Positions 1 through 9,068 of a DNA stretch of 64,000 bases are shown piece after piece. Numbering within the stretch: position 1 is the stretch's first letter; each line of letters opens with the position of its first letter. The notes beneath the pieces were generated by a model that saw only the letters and a list, made by a program, of their open reading frames with translations, had not been told where the DNA came from and searched no databases. The translations under genes and the position numbers were made by a program. This stretch comes from Pseudomonas botevensis (GTDB lineage Bacteria; Pseudomonadota; Gammaproteobacteria; Pseudomonadales; Pseudomonadaceae), in assembly GCF_019145475.1 (NCBI RefSeq), contig NZ_JAHTKI010000001.1, positions 682,001 to 746,000 on the forward strand. Direction: 5' to 3'.

Positions 1-2046
1 CGGGGCCAGGGGGCGATACAACGGGTCGTTGGCGTTCTGACGATCCACCACCGGCGCCATGCGCTTGAGGCTTTCCATCACTTGCGCCTGGGTGACGACA
101 CCATGGCGCAGCCAGTTGGCGATGTGCTGGCTGGAGATGCGCAGCGTCGCACGGTCTTCCATCAGGCCGACGTCATTGATGTCCGGTACTTTCGAGCAAC
201 CCACGCCCTGGTCGATCCAGCGCACCACGTAACCGAGAATGCCCTGGGCGTTGTTGTCCAGTTCGTTCCGGATCTGCTCTGGCGTCCAGCTCGGGTTGAC
301 CGCCAGCGGGATGCTCAGGATGTCGTCCACCGAAGCGCGGGCACGCTTGGCCAGTTCGGCCTGACGGGCGAACACGTCGACCTTGTGGTAATGCAGCGCG
401 TGCAGCGCGGCGGCGGTCGGCGATGGCACCCAGGCGGTGTTGGCGCCGGCCAGCGGGTGAGCGATTTTCTGCTCGAGCATCGCGGCCATCAGGTCCGGCA
501 TGGCCCACATGCCTTTACCGATCTGCGCGCGACCTTGCAGGCCGGTGCTCAGGCCGATGTCGACGTTCCAGTTCTCGTAGGCGCCGATCCATTTCTCCGC
601 CTTCATGTCGGCCTTGCGCACCATCGGGCCGGCTTCCATGGAGGTGTGGATTTCGTCGCCGGTGCGGTCGAGGAAACCGGTGTTGATGAACACCACGCGC
701 GCGCTGGCTGCCTGGATGCAGGCCTTGAGGTTGACCGTGGTGCGGCGCTCCTCGTCCATGATCCCGACTTTCAGGGTGTTGCGCGCAAGGCCCAGCACGT
801 CTTCGATGCGGCCGAACAATTCGTTGGTGAACGCCGCTTCTTCCGGGCCGTGCATCTTCGGTTTGACGATGTAGATCGAACCGGTGCGGGTGTTCTTGCG
901 CGAGGTGTTGCCGTTCAGGTTGTGCAGCGCCGCCAGGCACGTCACCAGACCGTCGAGGATGCCTTCCGGCACTTCGTTGCCATGTTTGTCGAGGATGGCG
1001 TCGATGGTCATCAGGTGGCCGACGTTACGCACGAACAACAGCGAGCGACCGTGCAGGGTCAGTTCGCTGCCGTCGACCTTGGTGTAGGTGCGATCCGGGT
1101 TCATGGTGCGGGTGAAAGTCTGGCCACCCTTGGCGACTTCTTCGGACAGATCGCCCTTCATCAGGCCGAGCCAGTTGCGATAGATCACCACTTTGTCGTC
1201 GGCATCGACGGCGGCCACGGAGTCTTCGCAGTCCATGATGGTGGTCAGCGCGGCTTCCATCAGAATGTCTTTGACGCCGGCGGCATCGGTCTGGCCGACC
1301 GGGGTGCTGGCGTCGATCTGGATTTCGAAATGCAGGCCGTTGTTTTTCAGCAGGATCGCGATCGGGGCGTTGGTATCGCCCTGGAAACCGATGAGTTTTG
1401 CGTTGTCGCGCAGGCCGGTTTCGTTACCGTTCTTCAGCGACACCACCAGCTTGCCGTCGACGATTTTGTAGGCCGTGGAGTCGACGTGGGAGCCGCTTGC
1501 CAATGGCGCGGCTTCGTCGAGGAAGGCGCGAGCGAAGGCGATGACCTTGTCGCCACGCACCTTGTTGTAGCCTTTGCCTTTTTCCGCGCCGCCGGCTTCG
1601 CTGATGGCGTCGGTGCCGTACAGGGCGTCGTACAGCGAACCCCAACGGGCGTTGGAAGCATTGAGGGCGAAGCGGGCGTTCATCACCGGCACAACGAGTT
1701 GCGGGCCGGCGGTACGGGCGATTTCATCATCGACGTTTTGCGTCGTTGCCTGGAAATCAGCCGCTTCTGGCAGCAGATAACCGATCTCTTGCAGGAAGGC
1801 TTTGTAGGCCACGGCATCGTGTGCCTGGCCGGCGCGTTCCTGGTGCCAGGAATCGATGCGCACCTGGAAGTCATCGCGTTTGGCGAGTAGGGCTTTGTTC
1901 TTTGGCGCCAGGTCGTGAATGACCTTGTCGGCACCTTCCCAGAATTGGTCGGCGGTGAGGCCGGTTCCGGGAATGGCTTCGTTGTTCACGAAGTCGAACA
2001 GGACTTTGGCGACCTGAAGGCCACCGACTTGAACGTGTTCAGTCAT
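1..2046 (-). CDS. glcB: malate synthase G (3' end outside window)
   Basis: This gene condenses glyoxylate with acetyl-CoA to malate, the second step of the glyoxylate shunt, in the cytoplasm. The reading frame is open from the ATG at 2046 to the window edge, giving 682 codons, so about 40 C-terminal residues of the usual ~725 are missing. The protein starts [14 protein letters not shown]. It contains the G-form landmarks FVRNVGHLM (with the glyoxylate-binding arginine of the family) and MEDRATLR (expected to hold the catalytic aspartate). These, and the length, separate it from the shorter A form. The large plus-strand frame over the same DNA is a shadow. Confidence 0.96.
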   Translation of the reverse strand, partial: MTEHVQVGGLQVAKVLFDFVNNEAIPGTGLTADQFWEGADKVIHDLAPKNKALLAKRDDFQVRIDSWHQERAGQAHDAVAYKAFLQEIGYLLPEAADFQATTQNVDDEIARTAGPQLVVPVMNARFALNASNARWGSLYDALYGTDAISEAGGAEKGKGYNKVRGDKVIAFARAFLDEAAPLASGSHVDSTAYKIVDGKLVVSLKNGNETGLRDNAKLIGFQGDTNAPIAILLKNNGLHFEIQIDASTPVGQTDAAGVKDILMEAALTTIMDCEDSVAAVDADDKVVIYRNWLGLMKGDLSEEVAKGGQTFTRTMNPDRTYTKVDGSELTLHGRSLLFVRNVGHLMTIDAILDKHGNEVPEGILDGLVTCLAALHNLNGNTSRKNTRTGSIYIVKPKMHGPEEAAFTNELFGRIEDVLGLARNTLKVGIMDEERRTTVNLKACIQAASARVVFINTGFLDRTGDEIHTSMEAGPMVRKADMKAEKWIGAYENWNVDIGLSTGLQGRAQIGKGMWAMPDLMAAMLEQKIAHPLAGANTAWVPSPTAAALHALHYHKVDVFARQAELAKRARASVDDILSIPLAVNPSWTPEQIRNELDNNAQGILGYVVRWIDQGVGCSKVPDINDVGLMEDRATLRISSQHIANWLRHGVVTQAQVMESLKRMAPVVDRQNANDPLYRPLAP

Positions 2047-2566
2047 TGCTTGCCTCACTCTGCTCAGCTATTTCGCTTTATCAGCTCTTCAATTTTGACA
2101 ATGAAGCCTCTGGCCATTTAAACCACAAACCCCTCGACCAGTACATGCCATCGCTGGCGGCTGGGCTGGGACCAATCAACGGCTTGGGGGCCTTGCTGAC
2201 GGGGCTTTCAGGGTTGCGAACGTGCCTTGGCAGACATCAGTCCAACGTTATGTAGTGCGCGCTGCGGCATACTACATGATGAGTTGCGGTTGTGAAAATC
2301 AGACTAATTACGTCGTTCTGCGACCCCATGACGCATTGCGGTCACGGTGCGGAACGGGATGTTCTCAAAAAACCATTGGATTGTTCCAGCTAAATATAAA
2401 AAGTTGTACACGATTTGTGCATTCATCCGGATCGGCGGTGCCATCATTGGCGAATAACCGTTGAGAACGCGTTCGCCCGGGCAGCGTTTGGCCCCGCACC
2501 GCACAATCATGCCCCTTGCCTATACTTGCCCTTCTACAACAAAAGTCATGACAAGAGGGCTGCGCC
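2047..2566. other. intergenic region between divergent glcB and the ACT-domain gene
   Basis: I find no convincing gene in these 520 bases. The notable element is a perfect inverted repeat, ATGTAGT at 2250-2256 and ACTACAT at 2271-2277, spaced like a two-turn operator. A TATACT hexamer at about 2522-2527 could be the -10 box for the plus-strand gene. No clear terminator is seen. Confidence 0.5.
2250..2277. promoter_or_regulatory. candidate operator: 7-bp inverted repeat with 14-bp spacer
   Basis: ATGTAGT and ACTACAT are exact inverted copies with arm centres 21 bp apart, about two helical turns. They lie 204 bases upstream of glcB and 290 upstream of the ACT-domain gene. The regulator is unknown. 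A site for glyoxylate/glycolate control is a guess from the neighbours only. Confidence 0.3.
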
Positions 2567-3085
2567 ATGAATCACCTCGTACTCACCGCTTTCGCCCCCG
2601 ACAAGCCGGGACAGGTTGAGCGCATCGCCCAATGCATTGCCGAACATGGCGGCAACTGGCTGGAGAGCCGGATGTCGCGAATGGCCGGGCAGTTCGCCGG
2701 GATTCTCCGGGTGGGCGTGCCGGCGGAGGCTTACGACGAATTGGTCGATGCCTTACAGGGGTTGTCGGTTCATGGCATCCGCGTACTGATTGCCGAAAGC
2801 GGCATCGAACAAGCCTGCACCTGGAAGCCGATCGCCATGGAACTGGTGGGCAACGACCGTCCGGGAATTGTGCGCGACATCACCCGATTGCTCAGCGAGC
2901 AGGGCGTCAACCTCGAACGGCTGGTGACCGAAGTGCGCCCGGCGCCGATGAGCAGCGAACCGCTGTTTCACGCCGAAGCGATCCTGGCTGTACCGCTGAC
3001 CCTGTCGCTGGATGTGCTGCAATCGCGTCTGGAAACCCTGGCCGACGACCTGATGGTGGAATTGGTGCTGCGCACAGAGGTTTGA
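2567..3085 (+). CDS. GcvR-type ACT-domain regulatory protein
   Basis: The 172-residue protein begins MNHLVLTAFAPDKPGQVERIA. It has two ACT-like halves, at about residues 3-80 and 88-165, each opening with a 'DKPGQVERIA' or 'NDRPGIVRDIT' signature. This is the architecture of the glycine cleavage system repressor GcvR and its relatives. GcvR acts through protein contact with GcvA rather than by binding DNA itself. No gcv genes are in the window, so the target cannot be inferred here. The ATG at 2567 follows a purine-rich AAGAGGG. The family call is firm, the specific role less so. Confidence 0.8.
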   Translation: MNHLVLTAFAPDKPGQVERIAQCIAEHGGNWLESRMSRMAGQFAGILRVGVPAEAYDELVDALQGLSVHGIRVLIAESGIEQACTWKPIAMELVGNDRPGIVRDITRLLSEQGVNLERLVTEVRPAPMSSEPLFHAEAILAVPLTLSLDVLQSRLETLADDLMVELVLRTEV

Positions 3086-3122
3086 ATGACGCACGGGTTA
3101 TTCAGTTTTAACGTGCATCCGC

Positions 3123-3248
3123 CTGTGGATAACCTGTAGAGACAGCCCGCGAGGCCACGTCAGGCATGGCTTTGCCGGAATTGATCAAAAAACCGCCAAC
3201 ATTCAGTGACTTGCACACAATCGGCGGGGATCAGGCTGTGGATAACCT
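3123..3248 (-). repeat. two perfect DnaA boxes within a 13-bp direct repeat
   Basis: CTGTGGATAACCT occurs at 3123-3135 and again at 3236-3248. Each copy contains TGTGGATAA (3124-3132 and 3237-3245), the complement of the DnaA box TTATCCACA. Both lie in the short gap between the ACT-domain gene and rarD, in the same orientation and 113 bp apart. Binding by DnaA is inferred from the consensus only. Confidence 0.45.
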
Positions 3249-3308
3249 TGGGAAGGAAGTGTGCAGACCACGCGAACCGTGGCCTGTAGAGGTTTGTGCG
3301 TTTTTTGA

Positions 3309-4196
3309 TCAGCTGCGCCGACGCAAGCTCATCCAGGCATCGACGCTGTACACCGCCAGACCGGCCCAGATAAACATGAAGGCGATCAGGGTGCTGGAGG
3401 ACAGGTGTTCATCGAACAGCAGCACCGCCTGCAACAGCACCAGCGTCGGGGCCAGGTATTGCAGGAAGCCCAGGGTGGTGTAGGGCAGGTGCCGCGCGGC
3501 AGCGTTGAAGCACACCAACGGGATCAGCGTGACCGGGCCGGCGGCGACCAGCCACCAGGCTTCGGAGGTGGTCCAGAACGCAGCCTGGGCGCTGGTCGCG
3601 GCCGGATTGAGCAGCAGCCATGCAAGGGCGATAGGCACCAGCATCCAGGTTTCCACCACCAGCCCCGGCAGCGCCTTGACCGGCGCCTGTTTGCGGATCA
3701 AACCGTAGAAACCGAAGGTCAGCGCCAGCACCAGCGACACCCACGGCAGGCTGCCGACCTGCCACACCTGCTGCGCCACGCCGATGGTCGCCAGCGCCAC
3801 CGCCAGCCACTGCATGCGTCGCAGGCGTTCGCCGAGGATCAGCATGCCCAGCAGTACGTTGACCAGCGGGTTGATGTAGTAACCCAGGCTCGCTTCGAGC
3901 ATCCGCCCGTTGTTCACCGACCAGACGTACGTCAGCCAGTTGGCCGCGATCAGGGTGCCGCTGAGCGCCAGAATCGCCAGGCGTTTAGGGTTCTGACGCA
4001 GCTCGCTCCACCAGCCCGGGTGTTTCCACACCAGCAGCAACAGCGCACCGAACAGCGCCGACCACAGCACCCGGTGGATGATGATTTCGACGGCCGGCAC
4101 TTCGGCGATGGCTTTGAAGTAGAGCGGGAACAGGCCCCAGATGATGTAGGCGCTCAGGCCCAGAATGTACCCGTGACGGGGGTTGGCGGCTTGCAT
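3309..4196 (-). CDS. rarD: RarD, EamA-family membrane transporter
   Basis: The 295-residue protein is almost entirely hydrophobic, with about ten predicted membrane segments in the two-fold EamA/DMT arrangement. It opens with GYILGLSAYIIWGLFPLYFK, the typical RarD start. RarD proteins were named for chloramphenicol sensitivity in Pseudomonas, but their natural substrate is not settled. The ATG at 4196 gives the family length of about 295. The gene stands alone: the ACT-domain gene converges on it from the other side, and a degenerate REP-like element lies upstream. Confidence 0.9.
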   Translation of the reverse strand: MQAANPRHGYILGLSAYIIWGLFPLYFKAIAEVPAVEIIIHRVLWSALFGALLLLVWKHPGWWSELRQNPKRLAILALSGTLIAANWLTYVWSVNNGRMLEASLGYYINPLVNVLLGMLILGERLRRMQWLAVALATIGVAQQVWQVGSLPWVSLVLALTFGFYGLIRKQAPVKALPGLVVETWMLVPIALAWLLLNPAATSAQAAFWTTSEAWWLVAAGPVTLIPLVCFNAAARHLPYTTLGFLQYLAPTLVLLQAVLLFDEHLSSSTLIAFMFIWAGLAVYSVDAWMSLRRRS

Positions 4197-4298
4197 GCAG
4201 AATCCTTGCTTAGGCAGCTAACAAAGGAGGGATTGTAAGGAGATTTGTGGACGAATGTCGTAGCTGATGGGTCAGGAATGTGTGAACACGAGACATCT

Positions 4299-4325
4299 GT
4301 GGGAGCCAGGCTTACCCGCGAAGGC
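4299..4325 (+). repeat. degenerate REP-like element
   Basis: GTGGGAGCC-AGGCTTACCCGCGAAGGC differs by a few bases from the REP consensus seen elsewhere in this window. It lies between srkA and rarD. Confidence 0.6.
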
Positions 4326-4356
4326 AGGCCCGCTCCCCATCCCGGGGTTCGGGGGA

Positions 4357-5331
4357 TCAAAAGAGTTTCAGCGGTTCTTCACTCAATGCCGCCAGTTGCT
4401 CGCGCAGGGCCAGTACCTGATCGCCCCAGTAGCGCTCGCTGCCGAACCACGGAAAGCTGTGCGGAAACGCCGGGTCATCCCAGCGTCGCGCCAGCCACGC
4501 GCTGTAGTGCATCAGACGCAAGGCGCGCAGCGGTTCGATCAGCGCCAGTTCCCGAGGGTCGAAATCGTGGAATTCGTTGTAGCCGTCCATCAACTCCGAC
4601 AACTGCCCCAGGCAATCCTGGCGATCGCCGGCGAGCATCATCCAGATGTCCTGCACCGCCGGCCCCATGCGGCAGTCATCGAGGTCGACGATGTGGAACA
4701 TTTCATCGCGACACATCATGTTGCCGGGGTGGCAGTCGCCATGCATGCGGATGTTCTGGTGCGGCGTCGCGGCGTAGACATCTTCCACGCGCTTGAGCAA
4801 ATCGCGGGCGACGGACTCATAGGCCGGCAGCAGGCTTTTCGGAATGAAATTGCCTTCGAGCAACGTGGTCAGCGAATCATGTCCGAAGTTCTTCACCCCC
4901 AGCGCTTCGCGATGTTCGAACGGCCGGGTCGCGCCGACCGCGTGCAGACGCCCGAGCAATTGGCCGAGGCGATAAAGCTGGTCGAGATTGCCCGGCTCCG
5001 GCGCCCGGCCACCGCGACGGGGAAACAGGGTGAAACGGAAACCGGCGTGCTCGTGCAGGGTCTGGTCGTTGTGAACCAGTGGCGCCACCACCGGAATCTC
5101 GCACCCGGCCAGTTCGAAGGTGAAGTGGTGCTCTTCCAGAATGGCTTCGTCGGTCCAGCGCTGGGGGCGGTAGAACTTGGCGATCAGCGGTTCGGAGCCT
5201 TCAATGCCGACCTGATAGACGCGGTTCTCGTAGCTGTTGAGCGCCAGGATGCGCGCGTCGCTGAGGAAGCCGATGCTTTCGACGGCATCGAGCACGAGGT
5301 CTGGGGTGAGGGTTTCAAACGGGTGGGCCAT
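4357..5331 (-). CDS. srkA: SrkA (YihE/RdoA) stress-response protein kinase
   Basis: The 324-residue protein has the choline/aminoglycoside-kinase fold signature HGDCHPGNM starting at residue 197, with the catalytic-loop Asp at 199, followed by the metal-binding IVDLDDCRMGP. In E. coli SrkA is a cytoplasmic Ser/Thr kinase that protects cells from stress-induced death and counters MazEF. The length matches E. coli SrkA (328). The ATG at 5331 is the natural start (MAHPFETLTPDLVLDAVES). The gene appears monocistronic, with a REP pair just upstream. Confidence 0.93.
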   Translation of the reverse strand: MAHPFETLTPDLVLDAVESIGFLSDARILALNSYENRVYQVGIEGSEPLIAKFYRPQRWTDEAILEEHHFTFELAGCEIPVVAPLVHNDQTLHEHAGFRFTLFPRRGGRAPEPGNLDQLYRLGQLLGRLHAVGATRPFEHREALGVKNFGHDSLTTLLEGNFIPKSLLPAYESVARDLLKRVEDVYAATPHQNIRMHGDCHPGNMMCRDEMFHIVDLDDCRMGPAVQDIWMMLAGDRQDCLGQLSELMDGYNEFHDFDPRELALIEPLRALRLMHYSAWLARRWDDPAFPHSFPWFGSERYWGDQVLALREQLAALSEEPLKLF

Positions 5332-5409
5332 GCTGACTCCTGCGCGCGGCAGGCTGCCGCGTCCGGCCCAGCATGGTAGCGCAGGAGGCGGATGGTGTCT
5401 GTGCTGGCG

Positions 5410-5485
5410 CTTTCGCGGGCAAGCCCGCTCCCACAGGGTTTGTGGTGTTCACAACACTTGTGGGAGCGGGCTCGCCCGCGAAGGC
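5410..5485. repeat. REP pair in inverted orientation (REPIN)
   Basis: Two REP copies face each other: CTTTCGCGGGCAAGCCCGC at the left (5410-5436) and GTGGGAGCGGGCTCGCCCGCGAAGGC at the right (5460-5485), with about 23 bases between. Inverted pairs of this kind are the REPIN units of fluorescent pseudomonads, mobilised by RAYT transposases encoded elsewhere. The pair sits between srkA and the 3' end of phoX. Confidence 0.85.
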
Positions 5486-5491
5486 GTTGGA

Positions 5492-7393
5492 TCAGGCGCC
5501 GACGATCCCGCCATCCTCACGGGTAATCGCCATCACCGACGACCGTGGCTTGCCGTTCGGCAGATGCTCGGGGAAGGTTGACCCGCCGTTTTCCCCCGGA
5601 TGCTGAATGCCGACGAACAGGGTCTTCTGATCCGGGGAGAAGCTGATCCCGGTGACCTCGCAACCAATCGGCCCGACCATGAACCGGCGAATCTCACCGG
5701 TCGCCGGATCGGCGCAGAGCATCTGGTTATTGCCCATTCCGGCGAAGTCACCGGTGTTGCTCGAATCGCCGTCGGTGAGAATCCACAAGCGTCCGGCCTT
5801 GTCGAAGCCCAGGCCGTCAGGGCTGTTGAACATGTTCTGCGGGGTGATGTTGGACGAGCCGCCCTTTGGCGTACCGGCGTGTACGCCTGGGTTGCCGGCG
5901 ACCACGAACAGGTCCCAGGCGAAGGTTTTCGCCCCGTGATCGTCTCGGTCGGTGCGCCAGCGCAGAATCTGTCCGTAGACGTTTTTCTCGCGTGGGTTCG
6001 GGCCGCCCACGGGCTGGCCGTCTTCGCCGCGCTTGGAGTTGTTGGTCAGGGTGCAATAGACCTGGCCATCTTTCGGGCTGACCACGATCCACTCCGGACG
6101 GTCCATGCGCGTGGCGCCCACCACACTGGCCGCCAGGCGCGCATGGATCAGCACTTCGGCCTGATCGGCGAAGCCGCTGCTGGCGTCGATGCCGTTCTTG
6201 CCGTGGCTCAGTTCGATCCACTGGCCCTGGCCTTTCGGGTGATCGGGGTTGCCGTCACCGGCATCGAACTTCGCCACGTACAGGGTGCCGTGATCGAGCA
6301 GATCGCGGTTGGCCTTGGCGTTGCGATGGTTGATGCGATCACGGCTGACGAACTTGTAGATGAACTCGCCGCGCTCGTCGTCGCCCATGTACACCACGGC
6401 ACGTCCGTCATCGGTCTCGGCCAGTGCAGCGTTTTCATGCTTGAAGCGACCCAGGGCGGTGCGCTTGACCGGGGTCGATTGCGGGTCGAACGGATCGATT
6501 TCCACCACCCAGCCGTGGCGGTTGAGTTCGTTGGGGTTCTTCGCCATGTCGAAGCGCGGGTCGTATGGATGCCAGTTGATTTCACGGCTGGCGACCGATG
6601 CGCCGTAGCGTTTCTGCGCGGCATCGAATTGCTGCTGGGCGTTGCTGCTGCCGAAGCAGTCGGTGAAGTTCTCTTCGCAGGTCAGATAGGTGCCCCACGG
6701 CGTCTTGCCGTTGGCGCAGTTCTGGAAGGTGCCGAGGACTTTCCTGCCGTGCTTGTCGGCGCTGGTTTTCATCAGCTCATGGCCGGCGGCCGGACCGCTG
6801 ATGCGCAGCGGCGAGTTGCCGTGGATGCGGCGGTTGTAGCGCGAGCCCTGGACGAACTGCCACTGGCCATTCTTGCGCTGCACTTCGATCACCGACACGC
6901 CTTCGCAGGCCAGGGCCTTGCGCACGTCTTCCGCCGATTGCGGCATGCCGCCGTGGGGATAGAGGTAGCGATAGTTGGTGTATTCGTTGTTGATCGCCAT
7001 CAGCGCGCGGTTTTTCTCGCCGGGGAATTCGAACAGGCTCATGCCGTCGTTGTTGTCACCGAACTGCACTTCCTGTGCGGCGGCGGTGCCGTTGCCGCTC
7101 GGATCGAACGCCGGGCCGTTCTTGTGCAGCGGCTGGCCCCAACTGATCAGCACCGAAGACTTGTAGCCCTTGGGCAGGCTGATGACATCGGTGGTCGCGG
7201 CGGGAATGCTGTCGAAACCCAGCAAGCGGCTGTTGCCGGCGCTGACGCTGGCGGCCAGCACGCTGCGGCTCAACAGGTTGCCGCCGAGGAACATCGCCGC
7301 GCCGCACAGTGCGCCGGCACTGATGAAACCGCGACGGCTCAGGCCGACCATTTTTTCCAGGTCAGTGGATTGGTTTTCTTCTAATAGGCTCAC
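5492..7393 (-). CDS. phoX: PhoX-family alkaline phosphatase, Tat-exported
   Basis: The 633-residue protein carries a twin-arginine signal (SRRGFISAGALCG, residues 19-31, then a hydrophobic stretch ending near SVLAAS), so it should be exported folded to the periplasm. The rest matches the PhoX/DUF839 beta-propeller family, with motifs such as TCEENFTD, WGTYLTCEEN and a C-terminal GIQHPGENGG. PhoX enzymes release phosphate from organic esters with a Ca/Fe cofactor and are usually induced by phosphate starvation. The ATG at 7393 gives a complete Tat signal. It is transcribed away from modE's 3' end with a 72-base gap. Confidence 0.9.
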   Translation of the reverse strand: MSLLEENQSTDLEKMVGLSRRGFISAGALCGAAMFLGGNLLSRSVLAASVSAGNSRLLGFDSIPAATTDVISLPKGYKSSVLISWGQPLHKNGPAFDPSGNGTAAAQEVQFGDNNDGMSLFEFPGEKNRALMAINNEYTNYRYLYPHGGMPQSAEDVRKALACEGVSVIEVQRKNGQWQFVQGSRYNRRIHGNSPLRISGPAAGHELMKTSADKHGRKVLGTFQNCANGKTPWGTYLTCEENFTDCFGSSNAQQQFDAAQKRYGASVASREINWHPYDPRFDMAKNPNELNRHGWVVEIDPFDPQSTPVKRTALGRFKHENAALAETDDGRAVVYMGDDERGEFIYKFVSRDRINHRNAKANRDLLDHGTLYVAKFDAGDGNPDHPKGQGQWIELSHGKNGIDASSGFADQAEVLIHARLAASVVGATRMDRPEWIVVSPKDGQVYCTLTNNSKRGEDGQPVGGPNPREKNVYGQILRWRTDRDDHGAKTFAWDLFVVAGNPGVHAGTPKGGSSNITPQNMFNSPDGLGFDKAGRLWILTDGDSSNTGDFAGMGNNQMLCADPATGEIRRFMVGPIGCEVTGISFSPDQKTLFVGIQHPGENGGSTFPEHLPNGKPRSSVMAITREDGGIVGA

Positions 7394-7428
7394 ATCAGGC
7401 TCCCTGCTTGGTTTTGGCAGTCACCTTA

Positions 7429-7456
7429 ATGAGGGGCGATGAAGTTTTTGTTGCAG
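7429..7456 (-). promoter_or_regulatory. weak Pho-box-like repeats upstream of phoX
   Basis: Read on the minus strand, CTGCAAC, ACTTCAT and CCCTCAT follow one another at about 10-11 base steps, loosely resembling the CTGTCAT Pho-box heptamer (4, 4 and 5 matches of 7). They lie about 36-63 bases upstream of the phoX start. The match is poor and is kept only because PhoX is a typical PhoB target. Confidence 0.2.
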
Positions 7457-7465
7457 GTCGCCGGG

Positions 7466-8230
7466 TTAAAGCGGGGTGCCGATCAGCACATTGGAGGGCG
7501 AGAACTGCACCTGCACCGGTTGCTCGAGGCCCAGCCCATGGCTGCGCAAGTGCAGGGGCTCGGCCAGGGCGCAGAGTATCTGGCCATTGGGCAGGGCGAT
7601 GCGCACTTCGCTGGGGCCATCCTCGGCGTCGAGAATCGCCTCGATCGTACCGCTCAGAAGATTGTGACCGGATGTTGCAGGCTGCTCGGCGCCCAGCAAC
7701 TCAAGCCAGCCGGCCTTGATCAGTGCCATCACTTCCGTGCCCGGCTGCAGTTCCAGATGCACGGTACTGTCGTGGGTAATCTGCGCGTCGATGCACAGGC
7801 CTTCGGCCAGTTCCAGGCGGATCAGATCGTTGCGGCCCTGGGCCTCGATCGCCACGACGGTGCCGTGCAACTGGTTGCGCGCGCTGGTCCTGAGCATCAG
7901 CCGGCCGAGCAGATCCAGATCGCTGGCGTCCTCGGCGGCCTCCAGCACCTGCGCCTGCAAGGCTTGCAGCTTCTGATACAGACGCAGCACGCGTTCGCCT
8001 TCGCTGGACAACCTGGCACCGCCGCCGCCCTTGCCGCCGACTGCGCGCTCGACCAGCGGTTTCTGCGCCAGGTTGTTCAGCTCATCGATGGCATCCCACG
8101 CCGCCTTGTAGCTCAGCCCAGCGCTCTTTGCAGCACGGGTGATCGAACCCTGTTCGGCAATGTGTTGCAGCAAGGCGATGCGTTGCGGGCGGCGGACGAT
8201 GTGCTGGGACAACAGGCTGGGCAGGGACAT
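7466..8230 (-). CDS. modE: ModE, molybdate-responsive transcriptional regulator
   Basis: The protein has an N-terminal winged helix (RPQRIALLQHIAEQGSITRAAKSAGLSYKAAW region, residues ~14-45) with the ModE-type VGGKGGGGARLS wing. Two molybdate-binding TOBE/MOP domains follow at about residues 125-185 and 195-250. ModE binds molybdate and represses molybdate transport genes. The ATG at 8230 gives 254 residues, close to E. coli ModE (262). A longer frame from a GTG at 8305 adds 25 unlikely residues. No modABC genes are adjacent in this window. Confidence 0.92.
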   Translation of the reverse strand: MSLPSLLSQHIVRRPQRIALLQHIAEQGSITRAAKSAGLSYKAAWDAIDELNNLAQKPLVERAVGGKGGGGARLSSEGERVLRLYQKLQALQAQVLEAAEDASDLDLLGRLMLRTSARNQLHGTVVAIEAQGRNDLIRLELAEGLCIDAQITHDSTVHLELQPGTEVMALIKAGWLELLGAEQPATSGHNLLSGTIEAILDAEDGPSEVRIALPNGQILCALAEPLHLRSHGLGLEQPVQVQFSPSNVLIGTPL

Positions 8231-8327
8231 GGATGGACGCTTTGGCTGTGACGATGGAGTGAAGTTGGCGGCTTGCAGGGCGAGAGTCAAGCCGTACGCA
8301 GCCACCAGGCGGGGTGCGGGTTTTCAA

Positions 8328-9068
8328 TCAGCTTGTGTTGCCCGTTTTTGGCGTGCGCGCCAGGCAATACACATCGACTCGCGCCGCGCCTGCATCGCGC
8401 AGCAGTTTCGCCAGGGCATGGGCCGTGGCGCCGGTCGTCAGCACGTCGTCGACCAGCGCCAGATGCCGGCCGCGTACCGTTGCTTCGGGCGTGAGGGCGA
8501 AGGCGTTCTTGAGATTGCGTTTGCGCGCCCTGGCATTCAGTTCCTGCTGGGCGCTGGTGTCCTGGACTCGCCGCAGCTGATCTTCTTCGCAAGGCAGATC
8601 CAGGCGTTTGCCCAGCCAGCGGGCCAGCATCGCCGCCTGGTTGAAGCCGCGCTGGCGCAGCCGTTTGCTCGCCAGCGGGACTGGCAGCAAGGCATCCGGA
8701 CGGGGCAAGTCTTCGTCGAAGCGATGTTGCAGGTATTGGCCGAAAACGTCGGCGAGCAGGTGGCCAAACGGCCATTTGGCATTGTGTTTAAAACGTGTAA
8801 TCAGACTGTCGAGCGGAAAGCCGTAAAGCCAAGGCACCGCGACCTGCTCGAACGCCGGCGGCTCCAGCAGGCACTCGCCGCAGGTCAGGCCCGCCGCTGG
8901 CAGTGGCAAGGCGCAGGTCATACATTGCTCGCCAAGCCATGGCAGATCGGTTTCGCAGGCTGTGCAGAGGGGGATTTCGGCGTCTGCCGGTTCATCGCAG
9001 AGCAAGCAGTGTTGTGCGTTTTTTAAACAGATGTAAACCTGACCTTTGTACTGTGGTTGACAGCGCAT
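8328..9068 (-). CDS. comF: ComF-family phosphoribosyltransferase-like protein
   Basis: The 246-residue protein has an N-terminal zinc-ribbon-like set of cysteines (CLLCDE, CTAC, CMTC, CGEC, residues ~20-65). A C-terminal phosphoribosyltransferase domain has the PRPP loop LVDDVLTTGATA. ComF homologues are linked to DNA uptake in competent bacteria. In Pseudomonas the role is not established. It is divergent from bioB, and its first codons overlap the proposed bioB operator and -35 box, so the two genes share control DNA. The ATG at 9068 gives the normal MRCQPQYKGQVY start. Confidence 0.88.
   Translation of the reverse strand: MRCQPQYKGQVYICLKNAQHCLLCDEPADAEIPLCTACETDLPWLGEQCMTCALPLPAAGLTCGECLLEPPAFEQVAVPWLYGFPLDSLITRFKHNAKWPFGHLLADVFGQYLQHRFDEDLPRPDALLPVPLASKRLRQRGFNQAAMLARWLGKRLDLPCEEDQLRRVQDTSAQQELNARARKRNLKNAFALTPEATVRGRHLALVDDVLTTGATAHALAKLLRDAGAARVDVYCLARTPKTGNTS
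9032..9062 (+). promoter_or_regulatory. candidate BirA operator of the biotin operon
   Basis: TGTAAACC (9032-9039), 15 bases, then GGTTGACA (9055-9062) matches the BirA half-site pair TGTAAACC...GGTTTACA with one mismatch. That mismatch turns the right arm into TTGACA (9057-9062), a perfect sigma-70 -35 hexamer. Biotinyl-AMP-bound BirA on this site would block the promoter. The site lies inside the first twelve codons of comF. Confidence 0.65.

Noticed and set aside
82..1890. 602-residue plus-strand open frame
   Set aside because: It is the antisense shadow of malate synthase G. The opposite frame shows clear family motifs and this one has none.
3123..3248. Replication origin
   Set aside because: Only two DnaA boxes, no AT-rich unwinding region and no dnaA/dnaN/gyrB neighbours.
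7466..8305. Longer ModE from the GTG at 8305
   Set aside because: It adds 25 residues before the conserved winged-helix domain. The ATG at 8230 gives the normal family start.
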